Source: Chryseobacterium sp. PMSZPI
Lineage (GTDB): Bacteria > Bacteroidota > Bacteroidia > Flavobacteriales > Weeksellaceae
Reading direction: 5' to 3'
Assembly: GCF_002835665.1 (NCBI RefSeq)
Contig: NZ_PIZV01000034.1
Coordinates: 34,310-98,309 of the forward strand
Length of the DNA: 64,000 nucleotides
In this document: positions 53,439 to 62,407 of the stretch, one piece after another
How positions within the stretch are numbered: position 1 is the stretch's first letter
Layout: the number at the start of each line of letters is the position of its first letter
Translations under genes and position numbers: made by a program
The notes under the pieces: generated by a model
Told to the model about the DNA's origin: nothing
The model's database searches: none
Seen by the model: only the letters and a program-made list of their open reading frames with translations

Positions 53439-54128
53439 TTATTGCCCTTGTTTGGCATCATTAATCATTTTTTCATTAGCAGTAATCGCGAACTCTACTC
53501 TTCTGTTTTTAGCTCTTCCTTCATCAGTATCGTTGCTGGCAACCGGCATATTTTTACCTTCTCCTTTGGTAAACATTCTGCTACCTGAAATTCCGCTTTT
53601 TACTAAATAAGCTTTTACAGCATCAGCTCTTCTTTGAGAAAGTGCCAGGTTGTAAGCATCTTTACCTACGCTATCTGTATATCCGTAAATATTGATATTC
53701 GTATCCGGGTTATCACTTAATACTTTAGCTAATTTATCCAAGTTACCTTGTGCTACAGAAGTAAGGTTTGAAGAATCGAAAGCAAAGTTTACAATACTTT
53801 CGTTCATCGTAACTTTAATACCGTCTCCTACTCTTTCTACCTGAGCTCCTGGTAAAGTTTCTTTAATATCTCTGGCTTGCTTATCCATTTTGTTACCAAT
53901 AACGTTACCTGCAACACCACCGATGATACCACCTAGTACTGCACCGATAGCTCCGTTTCCACCTCTACCTACGTTATTTCCTAAGATACCTCCAAGTACA
54001 GCTCCTGAAGCTACACCTACTGCAGTACCTCTTTGTTGGTGATTTGAGTTTTGAACCGCCTCACAGCTTGTCAATAATAATGCTGATGACAAGAAAAGGG
54101 CTCCTACATATGTTTTAGTAAATTTCAT
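53439..54128 (-). CDS. OmpA-family lipoprotein with glycine-zipper domain
   Basis: 229 residues. The lipoprotein signal ends LLLTSC (lipobox). A glycine-zipper stretch (about residues 36-80: GTAVGVASGAVLGGILG, then GAIGAVLGGIIGGVAG) may insert in a membrane. The C-terminal OmpA-like peptidoglycan-binding domain has VNFAFDSSNLT, NIYGYTDSVG and LSQRRADAVKAYL. It likely links outer membrane and cell wall. It follows the lipocalin-like gene by 24 bases. Confidence 0.93.
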   Translation of the reverse strand: MKFTKTYVGALFLSSALLLTSCEAVQNSNHQQRGTAVGVASGAVLGGILGNNVGRGGNGAIGAVLGGIIGGVAGNVIGNKMDKQARDIKETLPGAQVERVGDGIKVTMNESIVNFAFDSSNLTSVAQGNLDKLAKVLSDNPDTNINIYGYTDSVGKDAYNLALSQRRADAVKAYLVKSGISGSRMFTKGEGKNMPVASNDTDEGRAKNRRVEFAITANEKMINDAKQGQ

Positions 54129-54152
54129 TTTTTTATCTTTTATGTTATTAAA

Positions 54153-54644
54153 TTATTTCATTCCTGTTCTTTGGAAGTTGTAAACAACTTTTACATTTCC
54201 TCCTTCAAACGGAACATCTTGCTGAAGTGAAAACTGATCTGTAGTCTGGTTGATTAATATAAGTGTATAACCTGCGATATTTTGTTTTGCCTTTGTACCT
54301 TCTGCAATTTTTTTAAACATAAACGTATTACCGTTTTTTACTTCAAATTTAATTGGTTGTGTAATTGCCGGGCAATTTCCACCTCCATTCAAAGTATAAG
54401 CTCCTGTCCAGTTGTTAGGAATCAGTCTCCAGTGACTTCCTACAAAACATTGAGCGTCTGCACCTTCATCAAAAGGCTTAATTTTATATCCTTTCTCATA
54501 ATCCACGCTCACAATCTGCCAGTCTCCTTTTAATTTAAGGAATTCTGCTTTTTGATTTTGAGATGTAGCTGCGTTATTCACAGAGGAACAAGACACTGCA
54601 AAAAGTGATGTTCCAAACATCCCTGCAAGTAGTAACTTTTTCAT
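54153..54644 (-). CDS. Lipocalin-like lipoprotein
   Basis: 163 residues. Lipoprotein signal MKKLLLAGMFGTSLFAVSC. The mature part begins LKGDWQIVSVDYEKG and ends VKVVYNFQRTG, the pattern of small lipocalin-family beta barrels of Bacteroidota. It is co-transcribed with the OmpA-like gene. Ligand unknown. Confidence 0.85.
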   Translation of the reverse strand: MKKLLLAGMFGTSLFAVSCSSVNNAATSQNQKAEFLKLKGDWQIVSVDYEKGYKIKPFDEGADAQCFVGSHWRLIPNNWTGAYTLNGGGNCPAITQPIKFEVKNGNTFMFKKIAEGTKAKQNIAGYTLILINQTTDQFSLQQDVPFEGGNVKVVYNFQRTGMK

Positions 54645-54711
54645 TTTGTTGTTTATTATTTTGTTACTATAAAGTTACAAAAAACCGTGCCAAAATTGAA
54701 AATAAAAAATA

Positions 54712-54739
54712 AAAAAGTCCGAAAAAATTCGGACTTTTT
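54712..54739 (-). terminator. Terminator of the S8 protease gene (also able to act on plus strand)
   Basis: AAAAAGTCCGAA and TTCGGACTTTTT pair around a 4-base loop, with T runs on both strands. It sits about 30 bases after the protease stop. Confidence 0.88.
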
Positions 54740-54769
54740 ATGGTTTCTCCTTAAATACAGGAAGATAAA

Positions 54770-56473
54770 CTATTTTTTAACAGCCTTTTTTACGGATTTG
54801 ACTTCGTTAAGCTTACGTTTCGAAGGTTTAGTCACAGTGGAAGACTTTCCGTTATAAAAGTTGTTATAAGCGTATTCTGCTGCTTTTGCCACATCAATCA
54901 CACCTCCGGCTTGAGAATAGCCACTAAATCCGTTTTCAGTACTTGGATTGCTGGATTTCACAAGGGCTTCAATCACCTGATAAGGTTTAAGATCCGGCAT
55001 ATACGCTAGCAATACTGCTGCAGCTCCTGCAACAACAGGTGACGCCATTGAGGTACCCTGAAGGTATTTGTATTCGTTTTTAGGTACAGTAGAGTAGATT
55101 TCTTCTCCTGGTGCAAAAACGTTTACCATTTTTTTGTTATAATTAGAGAAGCTAGCTCTTAGTGCATTATTCTGATTTGTACTTGCTCCTACTACCAAAA
55201 CATTGCTTACGAAAGGTTTCTCATCCGTAACGTTTTTAAAGTTGGTAGGATAAGCTAAATGCTCTGCTACGTCCTCATTTTCGTTACCGGCTGCTTTCAC
55301 TAAAAGAACACCTTTGTCTTCTGCATATTTGAAAGCATCCCAAACCACATTTTTACCTGGTGAAACAGGTTTTCCAAAGCTCATGTTCAATACTTTCGCA
55401 CCATTATCTACGGCGTATCTGATTGCATTTGCAACGTCTTTATCTCTTTCATCACCATTAGGAACGGTTCTCACAGACATAATCTTAGCTACTCTTGAAG
55501 CAATACCATACTGAACCTCTTTTCCTTGTGGAAGTCCTGCAATAATACCCGCTACGTGTGTTCCGTGCTCTGCATCAGGTCCTTCATAATGATTGTTTCC
55601 ATAATTTTTCTCAGAATAGTCATCATAGTTATCTCCTACGATTTCTTTTCTTGTATCATAGCTTAAATCATATTGTTTAGCTTGAGGAGTAAAATAATCA
55701 AGAGCTTCTTTCATTTGATCTTTCATTCCTTTCTCAAATTCAGCAGAAGATTTTCCCTGGAATTCAGCATTCTGAGAAACCTGAGTCAGAATTTGCAATG
55801 CGACAGCATCCTTTTGGTCTGTAGGTGCTTTAATAGCAGCAATATTTTGAGCCGTTACCGATTTCCCACCTAATAACTTTACCATATTAGGAATCAGTTC
55901 ATTGATCATGGAATAGGTCTTGAAGTTTTGTTTTGCCTCTATGCTTTTTTTATTGAAAAGCTCTTTGGCTTTCATATACATGGCAAATTCTTCCGGCATT
56001 TTAGCCTGATTGGCTTTATTTTTTGTAGAATCGTCTCCTTCAAAAATTGATTGATATTTGGCAACAACTCTTGTTACTTCCATATTATCAATATCAACAT
56101 CTCCATTTTTTCCACCTATAAAATTCCATCCATGCACATCATCGATGTAACCGTTTCCATCATCATCTTTTCCATTTCCCGGAATTTCGTTAGGATTTGT
56201 CCATAGATTTTTCACTAACCCCGGATGATCTACCTGTACTCCACTGTCTAAAACTCCTACTACTACAGTTTTAGGTTTTAGACCTTTAGATTCTAAATAT
56301 TTATATGCATTGGCTGTATTTACACCATATACTTTAGAAGTTGAAAAGTCTTTATGATACCAAGTCATCAGATCTTTATCTTCTTTCGGATCAATGCTCT
56401 TTCCTTTAGACTCCTGAGCATAAGAGAAACTAAAACCTGCTAAAAAAACAGCAGCTAATAATACCTTTTTCAT
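54770..56473 (-). CDS. Exported S8 (subtilisin-like) serine protease
   Basis: 567 residues with a signal peptide ending FSYAQ. The catalytic triad is Asp76 (VGVLDSGVQ), His303 (EHGTHVAG) and Ser475 (GTSMASPVV), with oxyanion Asn397 (AAGNEN). About 225 residues separate Asp from His, much more than in simple subtilisins. This insert, from about 130 to 290, is Lys/Gln/Glu-rich. The C-terminus is Lys-rich (KSVKKAVKK) and no T9SS signal domain is seen. A single-gene unit. Confidence 0.93.
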   Translation of the reverse strand: MKKVLLAAVFLAGFSFSYAQESKGKSIDPKEDKDLMTWYHKDFSTSKVYGVNTANAYKYLESKGLKPKTVVVGVLDSGVQVDHPGLVKNLWTNPNEIPGNGKDDDGNGYIDDVHGWNFIGGKNGDVDIDNMEVTRVVAKYQSIFEGDDSTKNKANQAKMPEEFAMYMKAKELFNKKSIEAKQNFKTYSMINELIPNMVKLLGGKSVTAQNIAAIKAPTDQKDAVALQILTQVSQNAEFQGKSSAEFEKGMKDQMKEALDYFTPQAKQYDLSYDTRKEIVGDNYDDYSEKNYGNNHYEGPDAEHGTHVAGIIAGLPQGKEVQYGIASRVAKIMSVRTVPNGDERDKDVANAIRYAVDNGAKVLNMSFGKPVSPGKNVVWDAFKYAEDKGVLLVKAAGNENEDVAEHLAYPTNFKNVTDEKPFVSNVLVVGASTNQNNALRASFSNYNKKMVNVFAPGEEIYSTVPKNEYKYLQGTSMASPVVAGAAAVLLAYMPDLKPYQVIEALVKSSNPSTENGFSGYSQAGGVIDVAKAAEYAYNNFYNGKSSTVTKPSKRKLNEVKSVKKAVKK

Positions 56474-56507
56474 TCGTATACTTTTATTATTTTTTACTGA
56501 TCGAAGG

Positions 56508-56554
56508 AACGCCTCAACTTCTATTTCTATGTATTAAAACCTACCAGAGGCGTT
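56508..56554. repeat. 8-bp inverted repeat in the protease upstream region
   Basis: AACGCCTC and GAGGCGTT are separated by 31 bases, about 35-80 bases upstream of the protease start. It may be a regulatory site or a weak hairpin; no T-run follows. Confidence 0.3.
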
Positions 56555-56638
56555 TCATATATTAATATTTATTTTTCTCAGATCATATGCAATTACCCTT
56601 TTTATGAATAATGAAACTTGGTGAGTGGTAATTTCATA

Positions 56639-57265
56639 TTAATATGATTGTTTAACATTTTTAATATAAGTAAGAGATTCCGGTCCTTTGTTACATACAA
56701 GGTCTAAAATCGACAGGTCCTCCAAAAATCCGAATTTATCTGAGAATGTCTGATAATATTCTTCCATTCCAAATTCCGAAGGTAGCTTTGCAGAGAACTT
56801 TTCTCTGTAATTGATAGTCCCTTCAGGATTTTTGATATATTCTTCATTCAAAGACTGTGCCTTTTCTGTTTTAAGTACCTGTTGGATGATTTCTAACCCT
56901 TTAAGGTTAAAATCAAGGAGAAACTTTTCTTTTAAATCAAATATTTTTCTGAATTTATCTTCGTAGTATTCGAAATAAGGAGAGCTTTGATAGGCTGTTT
57001 TGATTGATTTCCAGTGAAGGGTTCTCCAGTCTTCTCTATAAGAAATTTCAATATCTTTCATTTCTCTTTTCCCGTTATGATTAATGGGAATAATCAATGA
57101 CAGCTTTCCATTGGCACCATAGATATTCGCTCTGTTTCTATAGGTTTGTTTTGGAAAGTTTTCAAACTGTTCAAATATAATTTCATTCTCAGCATCCAGA
57201 AATACTGAAAACCAGGAAATTGGTGGCATATAAAAAGCCGGCAATAATACATTCTTCATATTCAT
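56639..57265 (-). CDS. WbqC-like family protein
   Basis: 208 residues. It shows the WbqC pattern: LLPAFYMPPISWFSVF near the N-terminus, then FPKQTYRNRANIYGANGKLSLIIPI and WRTLHWKSIKTAYQSSPYFEYY. The family is thought to act in sugar or O-antigen metabolism, but the reaction is not established. The start could also be the second Met, 6 bases downstream. A terminator hairpin lies just before it, so it is probably transcribed separately from lepB. Confidence 0.87.
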   Translation of the reverse strand: MNMKNVLLPAFYMPPISWFSVFLDAENEIIFEQFENFPKQTYRNRANIYGANGKLSLIIPINHNGKREMKDIEISYREDWRTLHWKSIKTAYQSSPYFEYYEDKFRKIFDLKEKFLLDFNLKGLEIIQQVLKTEKAQSLNEEYIKNPEGTINYREKFSAKLPSEFGMEEYYQTFSDKFGFLEDLSILDLVCNKGPESLTYIKNVKQSY

Positions 57266-57270
57266 AATAC

Positions 57271-57301
57271 AAAAATGAAGTATTTTTTCAAATACTTCAT
57301 T
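57271..57301 (-). terminator. Terminator of lepB
   Basis: On the minus strand AATGAAGTATTT pairs perfectly with AAATACTTCATT around a GAAA tetraloop and runs into TTTTT. It is 22 bases after the lepB stop and ends only 6 bases before the WbqC start. Confidence 0.75.
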
Positions 57302-57322
57302 CTATTTTAAATTTTATTTTAT

Positions 57323-58969
57323 TTATAATTCGTCTTCAGTTTTTTTCTTTCTGAATAATTTCACGAAGTACTCCCATCCGAAGAATAATATCAAGATCAT
57401 TGCAGCAATCCACCAATAAGAGGTTTTGTTAGCTTCTCCGGTATTGGTCGCTTTAAACATTCTATCCCAACGAATTTTAAAAGGAGCCTGGTAAGTAGAA
57501 CCGCTATCTGCAAAAGCTCCCTGAAGGCTCATCCATGTAAACATTGGTTTTCCTACAATATTTTCTTCCGGAACAAAACCAAAGAATCTTGCGTCTAAAG
57601 ATGCATCTCTATTGTCTCCAACCATCATATAGTAGTCCTGTTGGATCGTGTATTGATTAGCTTCTTTTCCGTTGATAAAGATTTTTCCGTTTTTCTTTTC
57701 TAAGCTGTTATGCTCATATTCGGAAATAATCCACTGATACATTGGAAGTGTTTCATTATTGATCGCTACTACATCTCCTTTTTTAGGAATTCTAACCGGA
57801 CCATACCAGTCTTGATTCCATGGTTTGTTAATTGGGAATATAGATTGTGTTGTATCAATTTTTGTTTTGGCTTCGTCTCTATAATATACTGCAGCTTCTC
57901 CTTTTGGCGAAATTTCTTCTTTCATATCGATTACCTGAGGAAGTGCTTTAATTTCTTTAGCTGTTTTATCCGTCAGCCCCTGGAATGCATAAAGGTATCC
58001 TTTTTCAGTCTGTACTTCCTGAACCGGTAAAAATCCGTAAGTATTATATAATGAAGGGATATCTAATTGGCTTCCTGTATTAACAATATATCTGTGTTGT
58101 ACTTCCTGGTCTCCTAAAACAGTTTCCGGTTTTCCATTCACAAAAAGTCTTCCGGCTCTCATCTCAAAGGTATCTCCTGCTGTTGCCACACATCTTTTCA
58201 CATAAGGATCTTTTCTATCGATTGCTGTATGCACGGAATCCTGAGGATAGTTGAAAACCACTACATCATTTTTTTGTGGCTTATTAAATTGTAAAATTCT
58301 TGTATAAGGCAATTTTACTCCATCTACATAAGATTTCGGATCGTCTTTCGGGTTACCTTTTTGTCCTGTATCCATAATTGTTCCCTGAAGAAAAGGAATT
58401 GCCAGAGGTCGCATTGGAAGTCTGTATCCATAGCTCCATTTATTAACAAAAAGGAAATCTCCTACTAATAAAGTTCTCTCCATGGACCCTGTAGGAATTC
58501 CAAAAGGCTGGGTTACAAAAACGTGAATGATCGTTGCAAAAACTACGGCAAAGGTAATAGATCCCAAGAATGTATCTTTTTTCTTTGCGTTTTTCTCTTC
58601 ATCCGTAAGGAAAAGATCATTAGTGCTTTCATCTTCCAATTCCACATCTTTAGAATAGTTCACTACCGCCATGTAAATAAATGGCAGAATTACTGTAAGA
58701 ATCTGATCTTTGAAAAGAGTTTTTCCAAATTTTTTCATTAAATAAAGATGGAAAACAGACATCATGATTGGTCCTACGATCGGAAGATACGACAGGATCG
58801 CCCACCATTTCGGATGTTTTGTTTCTTTCAGGATAATGAAATAATTATAGAAAGGTATAAATGCAAATAAAGGGCTATAGCCCATTTTCTTGAACAGCTT
58901 CCAAGTTGAAATCCCCATCAATATGGATAAAATGAGGACATATACTGTATAAGTTAAAAAATAATTCAT
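57323..58969 (-). CDS. lepB: Signal peptidase I (long Bacteroidota form)
   Basis: 548 residues, about twice the length of E. coli-type minimal forms. Three N-terminal membrane segments (about 1-25, 55-75, 90-105) precede a fourth that leads into the active site: Ser172 in PTGSMERTL and general base Lys258 in YVKRCVATAGD. Box E is GDNRDASLDARFFGFV. The extra length lies mostly between Lys258 and box E (about 260-465). A C-terminal membrane helix (WWIAAMILILFFGW) is followed by a Lys-rich tail. It removes signal peptides from exported proteins. Confidence 0.95.
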   Translation of the reverse strand: MNYFLTYTVYVLILSILMGISTWKLFKKMGYSPLFAFIPFYNYFIILKETKHPKWWAILSYLPIVGPIMMSVFHLYLMKKFGKTLFKDQILTVILPFIYMAVVNYSKDVELEDESTNDLFLTDEEKNAKKKDTFLGSITFAVVFATIIHVFVTQPFGIPTGSMERTLLVGDFLFVNKWSYGYRLPMRPLAIPFLQGTIMDTGQKGNPKDDPKSYVDGVKLPYTRILQFNKPQKNDVVVFNYPQDSVHTAIDRKDPYVKRCVATAGDTFEMRAGRLFVNGKPETVLGDQEVQHRYIVNTGSQLDIPSLYNTYGFLPVQEVQTEKGYLYAFQGLTDKTAKEIKALPQVIDMKEEISPKGEAAVYYRDEAKTKIDTTQSIFPINKPWNQDWYGPVRIPKKGDVVAINNETLPMYQWIISEYEHNSLEKKNGKIFINGKEANQYTIQQDYYMMVGDNRDASLDARFFGFVPEENIVGKPMFTWMSLQGAFADSGSTYQAPFKIRWDRMFKATNTGEANKTSYWWIAAMILILFFGWEYFVKLFRKKKTEDEL

Positions 58970-59100
58970 AAATTTTTTGTGCCTATTCTAAATATATAAA
59001 TAATAAATGATGAGCAATAAATGATTACAGCATTCTGCTATTTACAATTACTATTCATCATTTCTGTTATTGGTATGCAATTTAAAGAATTTGTTACAAA

Positions 59101-59802
59101 TTAAAGCCCCAAAACGTCTTTCATTCCGAAGTTCCCTTTCTTATCTTTAATCCATTCTGCTGCGACTACAGCTCCTAATGCGAAACCATTTCTATTGAAA
59201 GCGGTATGTTTGATTTCGATTTCGTCCACTTCACTTCTGTAGAAAACACTATGAGTTCCTGGAACTTCATCTTCACGTACGGCAAAAATTCCTAGTTGAG
59301 TTCCTTCGGTTTCTTCCAACTTCCATGCATTGAATTTCGGATTATTCTGAATGATTCCTTCTGCTATGGAAATAGCCGTTCCACTTGGCGCATCTTTCTT
59401 GTGAATGTGATGAATTTCTTCTAATTGACAAGAGTATTCATCAACGTTTTTCATTAGATCCGCAAGCTTTTCATTTAAAGCGAAAAATAAATTCACTCCT
59501 AAGCTAAAGTTGGAGCCATATAAGAATGCCGTATCGTTTTCAACAGCTAACCTTTCTATTTCTTCTTTTTTCTCCAACCAACCTGTAGTTCCACAGATCA
59601 CCGGAATTTTATTTTCAAGACAAGCTTTAATATTATCAAATGCAACTTCCGGTAATGAGAATTCAATAACAACATCCGGATTATTAAGATTTTCAGCAGT
59701 TGGAGTTTCCTTCAGACGGGCAACAACTTCATGACCTCTTTTCTGAGCGATTTCATCAATGATTTTGCCCATTTTGCCGTAGCCAACTAATGCTATTTTC
59801 AT
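59101..59802 (-). CDS. dapB: 4-hydroxy-tetrahydrodipicolinate reductase
   Basis: 233 residues, the short DapB form. The NAD(P) site is ALVGYGKMGK, the substrate motif is EIHHIHKKDAPSGTA (catalytic His and Lys), and the GTTGW motif is present. It acts in lysine and diaminopimelate synthesis for peptidoglycan. It lies between lepB and the DUF5683 gene, as in related genomes. Confidence 0.95.
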   Translation of the reverse strand: MKIALVGYGKMGKIIDEIAQKRGHEVVARLKETPTAENLNNPDVVIEFSLPEVAFDNIKACLENKIPVICGTTGWLEKKEEIERLAVENDTAFLYGSNFSLGVNLFFALNEKLADLMKNVDEYSCQLEEIHHIHKKDAPSGTAISIAEGIIQNNPKFNAWKLEETEGTQLGIFAVREDEVPGTHSVFYRSEVDEIEIKHTAFNRNGFALGAVVAAEWIKDKKGNFGMKDVLGL

Positions 59803-59868
59803 ATGCTGTATAAGTATTTCTTATCCTATGTGATTTTAGAAATTCACAGGATATTTTTTATTTTTTAT

Positions 59869-60507
59869 TTAAAATCTGTAGCTTAAACTTAAACCTGTTT
59901 TTGGGGGATCATAACCAAATTGATCCTGAATAACCGTGGGTTTGAAAGTCAGGTCCGGATCGTGACGACTTTCATAAAGATGGGCATCTACTACTGCGTC
60001 TACGATATTCAAAATATAGATTAACCCAGTAATGGCAATAGCATAGTCTCTTTGCCTTTTTGCTCTGTCTTGTGCATTTCCTAATGCTCTTTTATCCAAC
60101 CATGGATGGCTGTCTACAAATTCATTTGGAGTACCGTTAAGTTTTGCGACATAATATTCACGGTATTTTTTGTATTGATTATCATTCCATACAGCAATAC
60201 CTACTCCTGCCCCTACGGCTCCCCATACGATTGGAATTTTCCAATATTTTTTATTGTAGAATTGGCCTAACCCCGGCAATACCGCTGAATATAAACCGGC
60301 TCTGGTCGGATTCAACTTTATAGTCATTTTAGTAGGGCCGTTGGCTTTTTCAAGGTCTGAAATGATTTTCGCTTCCGTTTTTCCCGGTTTTACTACAGGA
60401 GCATCCTGTTTCGGAGAAGTTTGTACCCGAACAGTATCAATAGGAGCGACTTGTGAATATGCCACTACAGCAATGCACAAGAAAAATGTGAAAAATATTT
60501 TCTTCAT
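59869..60507 (-). CDS. DUF5683 domain-containing exported protein
   Basis: 212 residues with a signal peptide ending VVAYSQ. The DUF5683 core is LNPTRAGLYSAVLPGLGQFYNKKYWKIPIVW followed by a second hydrophobic stretch GAVGAGVGIAVW and Tyr-rich YKKYREYYVAK. It ends in SLSYRF. Function is unknown. It overlaps the parB stop by one base and so forms one unit with parAB. Confidence 0.88.
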   Translation of the reverse strand: MKKIFFTFFLCIAVVAYSQVAPIDTVRVQTSPKQDAPVVKPGKTEAKIISDLEKANGPTKMTIKLNPTRAGLYSAVLPGLGQFYNKKYWKIPIVWGAVGAGVGIAVWNDNQYKKYREYYVAKLNGTPNEFVDSHPWLDKRALGNAQDRAKRQRDYAIAITGLIYILNIVDAVVDAHLYESRHDPDLTFKPTVIQDQFGYDPPKTGLSLSYRF

Positions 60508-61397
60508 TATTTAATATGGGATAAAATATATTCCAGCTCTTCTTCATTTTTGAAGTCCAGAACAATTTTACCTTTTTTACCATTTCCAGAAGTTTTGATC
60601 TCGACTTTTACATCCAAGATATCTGCAATCGTCTTCTGGGCTCTTTTATAATTATTGGAAAGCTCTGCGCTTGCTTTTTTAGCTGCCGGAGATTTCGGAT
60701 TTTTCAGTGCTGTAGCAGCTTGTTCCGCCTGACGAACGTTTAATTTTTCTTTGATAATCAGATCAAATAAAATTTGCTGATCTTCTTCAGTTTCAAGGCT
60801 GATAATTGCTCTACCATGTCCTGCAGAAATCTCACCGCTTCGGATAGCGTTCTGTATATCCGGATTCAGTCTTAATAATCTGATTGAATTGGTAATGGTA
60901 CTTCTATCCTTTCCTATTCTGTAACTCAGATTTTCCTGAGTAAGGCCTATTTCATCTAAAAGTCTTTGATACGTCAAAGCGATTTCAATGGCATCAAGGT
61001 CTTCTCTCTGGATATTTTCAACAAGAGCCATCTCAAGAAGCTCCTGATCATTTACTAAACGAATATATGCAGGAATAGTCGTTAATCCCGCAATTTTAGT
61101 TGCTCTGTAACGTCTTTCCCCGGATATAATTTCAAACTTTTCGCCATCTTTTCTTAAGGTGATCGGTTGAATTACGCCTAAGTTTTTAATAGACTGCGCA
61201 AGTTCATTTAATGCTTTTTCATCAAAATAAGTTCTCGGCTGCGTCGGATTCGGATAAATATCTTCAAGTGCTACTTCTACAATATTCCCTACAAACTTAT
61301 CCGCCCCTTCATCTGTCGCTGAATTGATGCTCGCTTTCGATTCTGCACTTAAAATGGCTCCCAGGCCGCGTCCCATAGCTCTTTTTTTGTCCTTCAT
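60507..61397 (-). CDS. parB: Chromosome-partitioning protein ParB
   Basis: 296 residues from the chosen ATG (MKDKKRAMGRGLGAIL). A longer frame starts 60 bases upstream, but that extension is not ParB-like. Domain order: N-terminal CTPase region (NPTQPRTYFDEKAL, GERRYRATK), a helix-turn-helix (IGLTQENLSYRIGKDRSTITNSIRLLRL), and a short C-terminal dimerisation segment. It binds parS and loads on DNA as a CTP-gated clamp to segregate the origin region. It sits 72 bases after parA. Confidence 0.95.
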   Translation of the reverse strand: MKDKKRAMGRGLGAILSAESKASINSATDEGADKFVGNIVEVALEDIYPNPTQPRTYFDEKALNELAQSIKNLGVIQPITLRKDGEKFEIISGERRYRATKIAGLTTIPAYIRLVNDQELLEMALVENIQREDLDAIEIALTYQRLLDEIGLTQENLSYRIGKDRSTITNSIRLLRLNPDIQNAIRSGEISAGHGRAIISLETEEDQQILFDLIIKEKLNVRQAEQAATALKNPKSPAAKKASAELSNNYKRAQKTIADILDVKVEIKTSGNGKKGKIVLDFKNEEELEYILSHIK

Positions 61398-61469
61398 AGA
61401 TATAATTGATAAATGATGTTTGATGAGTGATGACTGGCATTCACCCGTATTGGCCATTTATTTATTAAT

Positions 61470-62243
61470 TTAGTTCTTTACTAAGTTTTCGTTCTTTAAC
61501 AGAACTTCTTCCGCTAACTGAATATACTGAACTGCTCCTTTACTTTCAGCGTCATAATTCAGGATACTTTCTCCGAAGCTTGGTGCTTCGCTTAATCTTA
61601 CGTTTCTGCTGATGATGGTTTCAAAAACCATTTCAGGGAAGTGTAAGTTAACTTCTTCCACTACCTGATTTGATAACCTTAACCTGCTATCATACATTGT
61701 AAGAAGAAGACCTTCTATTCCCAGATCTTTGTTGTGAATCTTCTGAACGTTTTTCACTGTATTCAAAAGTTTTCCCAGTCCTTCTAATGCAAAATATTCG
61801 CACTGAATAGGGATAATTACAGAATCTGCAGCGGTAAGAGCATTTACTGTAATAAGACCTAAACTCGGTGCACAATCGATAATGATATAATCATAATCAT
61901 CTTTCACGCTTGCCAATGCTTTTTTCAGCATATACTCACGATCTTCTTTGTCTACCAATTCGATTTCTGCTGCTACCAGGTCAATATGTGACGGAATAAT
62001 ATCCAGATTTGGCGTCGCAGTCCTTTTGATACAAACTCTTGTATCTGCACTGTGCTCCAGTAGATTATAGGTAGAATATTGAACGTCTTCCACTCCCAAA
62101 CCCGATGTAGCATTTGCCTGAGGGTCAGCGTCAATAATTAATATTCTTTTTTCCAATACTCCTAATGCTGCTGCCAAGTTTACAGCTGTGGTAGTTTTTC
62201 CAACTCCTCCTTTTTGATTAGCAATACCTATGATTTTTGCCAT
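61470..62243 (-). CDS. parA: Chromosome-partitioning ATPase ParA (Soj)
   Basis: 257 residues from MAKIIGIANQKGGVGKTTTAVNL, whose deviant Walker A is KGGVGKTT. The start 21 bases upstream adds MKLKVLI, which is not in the family. A TATTTTTG element at 62262-62269 fits a -7 promoter box only 19 bases before the chosen start. Walker B is in YIIIDCAPSLGL. It drives origin movement together with ParB. Confidence 0.95.
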   Translation of the reverse strand: MAKIIGIANQKGGVGKTTTAVNLAAALGVLEKRILIIDADPQANATSGLGVEDVQYSTYNLLEHSADTRVCIKRTATPNLDIIPSHIDLVAAEIELVDKEDREYMLKKALASVKDDYDYIIIDCAPSLGLITVNALTAADSVIIPIQCEYFALEGLGKLLNTVKNVQKIHNKDLGIEGLLLTMYDSRLRLSNQVVEEVNLHFPEMVFETIISRNVRLSEAPSFGESILNYDAESKGAVQYIQLAEEVLLKNENLVKN

Positions 62244-62345
62244 TATTAGAACTTTAAGTTTCAAAAATACACTTTTTTCTTTGCTCTCGGTGAGTGACGA
62301 AATTCAAAATTGAGTTAAAATATTGTTAATAAGCATTTTAACGAT

Positions 62346-62383
62346 AAAAAAAATTATCCACAAAAAAAAATCTTTGTGGATAA
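62346..62383 (-). terminator. tonB terminator built from two inverted DnaA-box sequences
   Basis: TTATCCACA (62354-62362) and its reverse complement TGTGGATAA (62375-62383) form the stem. On the minus strand the hairpin is followed by eight T, so it fits a terminator 25 bases after the tonB stop. The stem sequence equals the perfect DnaA-box consensus twice. Confidence 0.7.
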
Positions 62384-62407
62384 CTATTTGAAATTGACGA
62401 TTCAGTA

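Noticed and set aside
59824..59860. Imperfect inverted repeat with a T-run on the plus strand between dapB and the DUF5683 gene
   Set aside because: All genes here are on the minus strand, and the T-run is on the wrong side for a minus terminator. No plus-strand transcript is supported.
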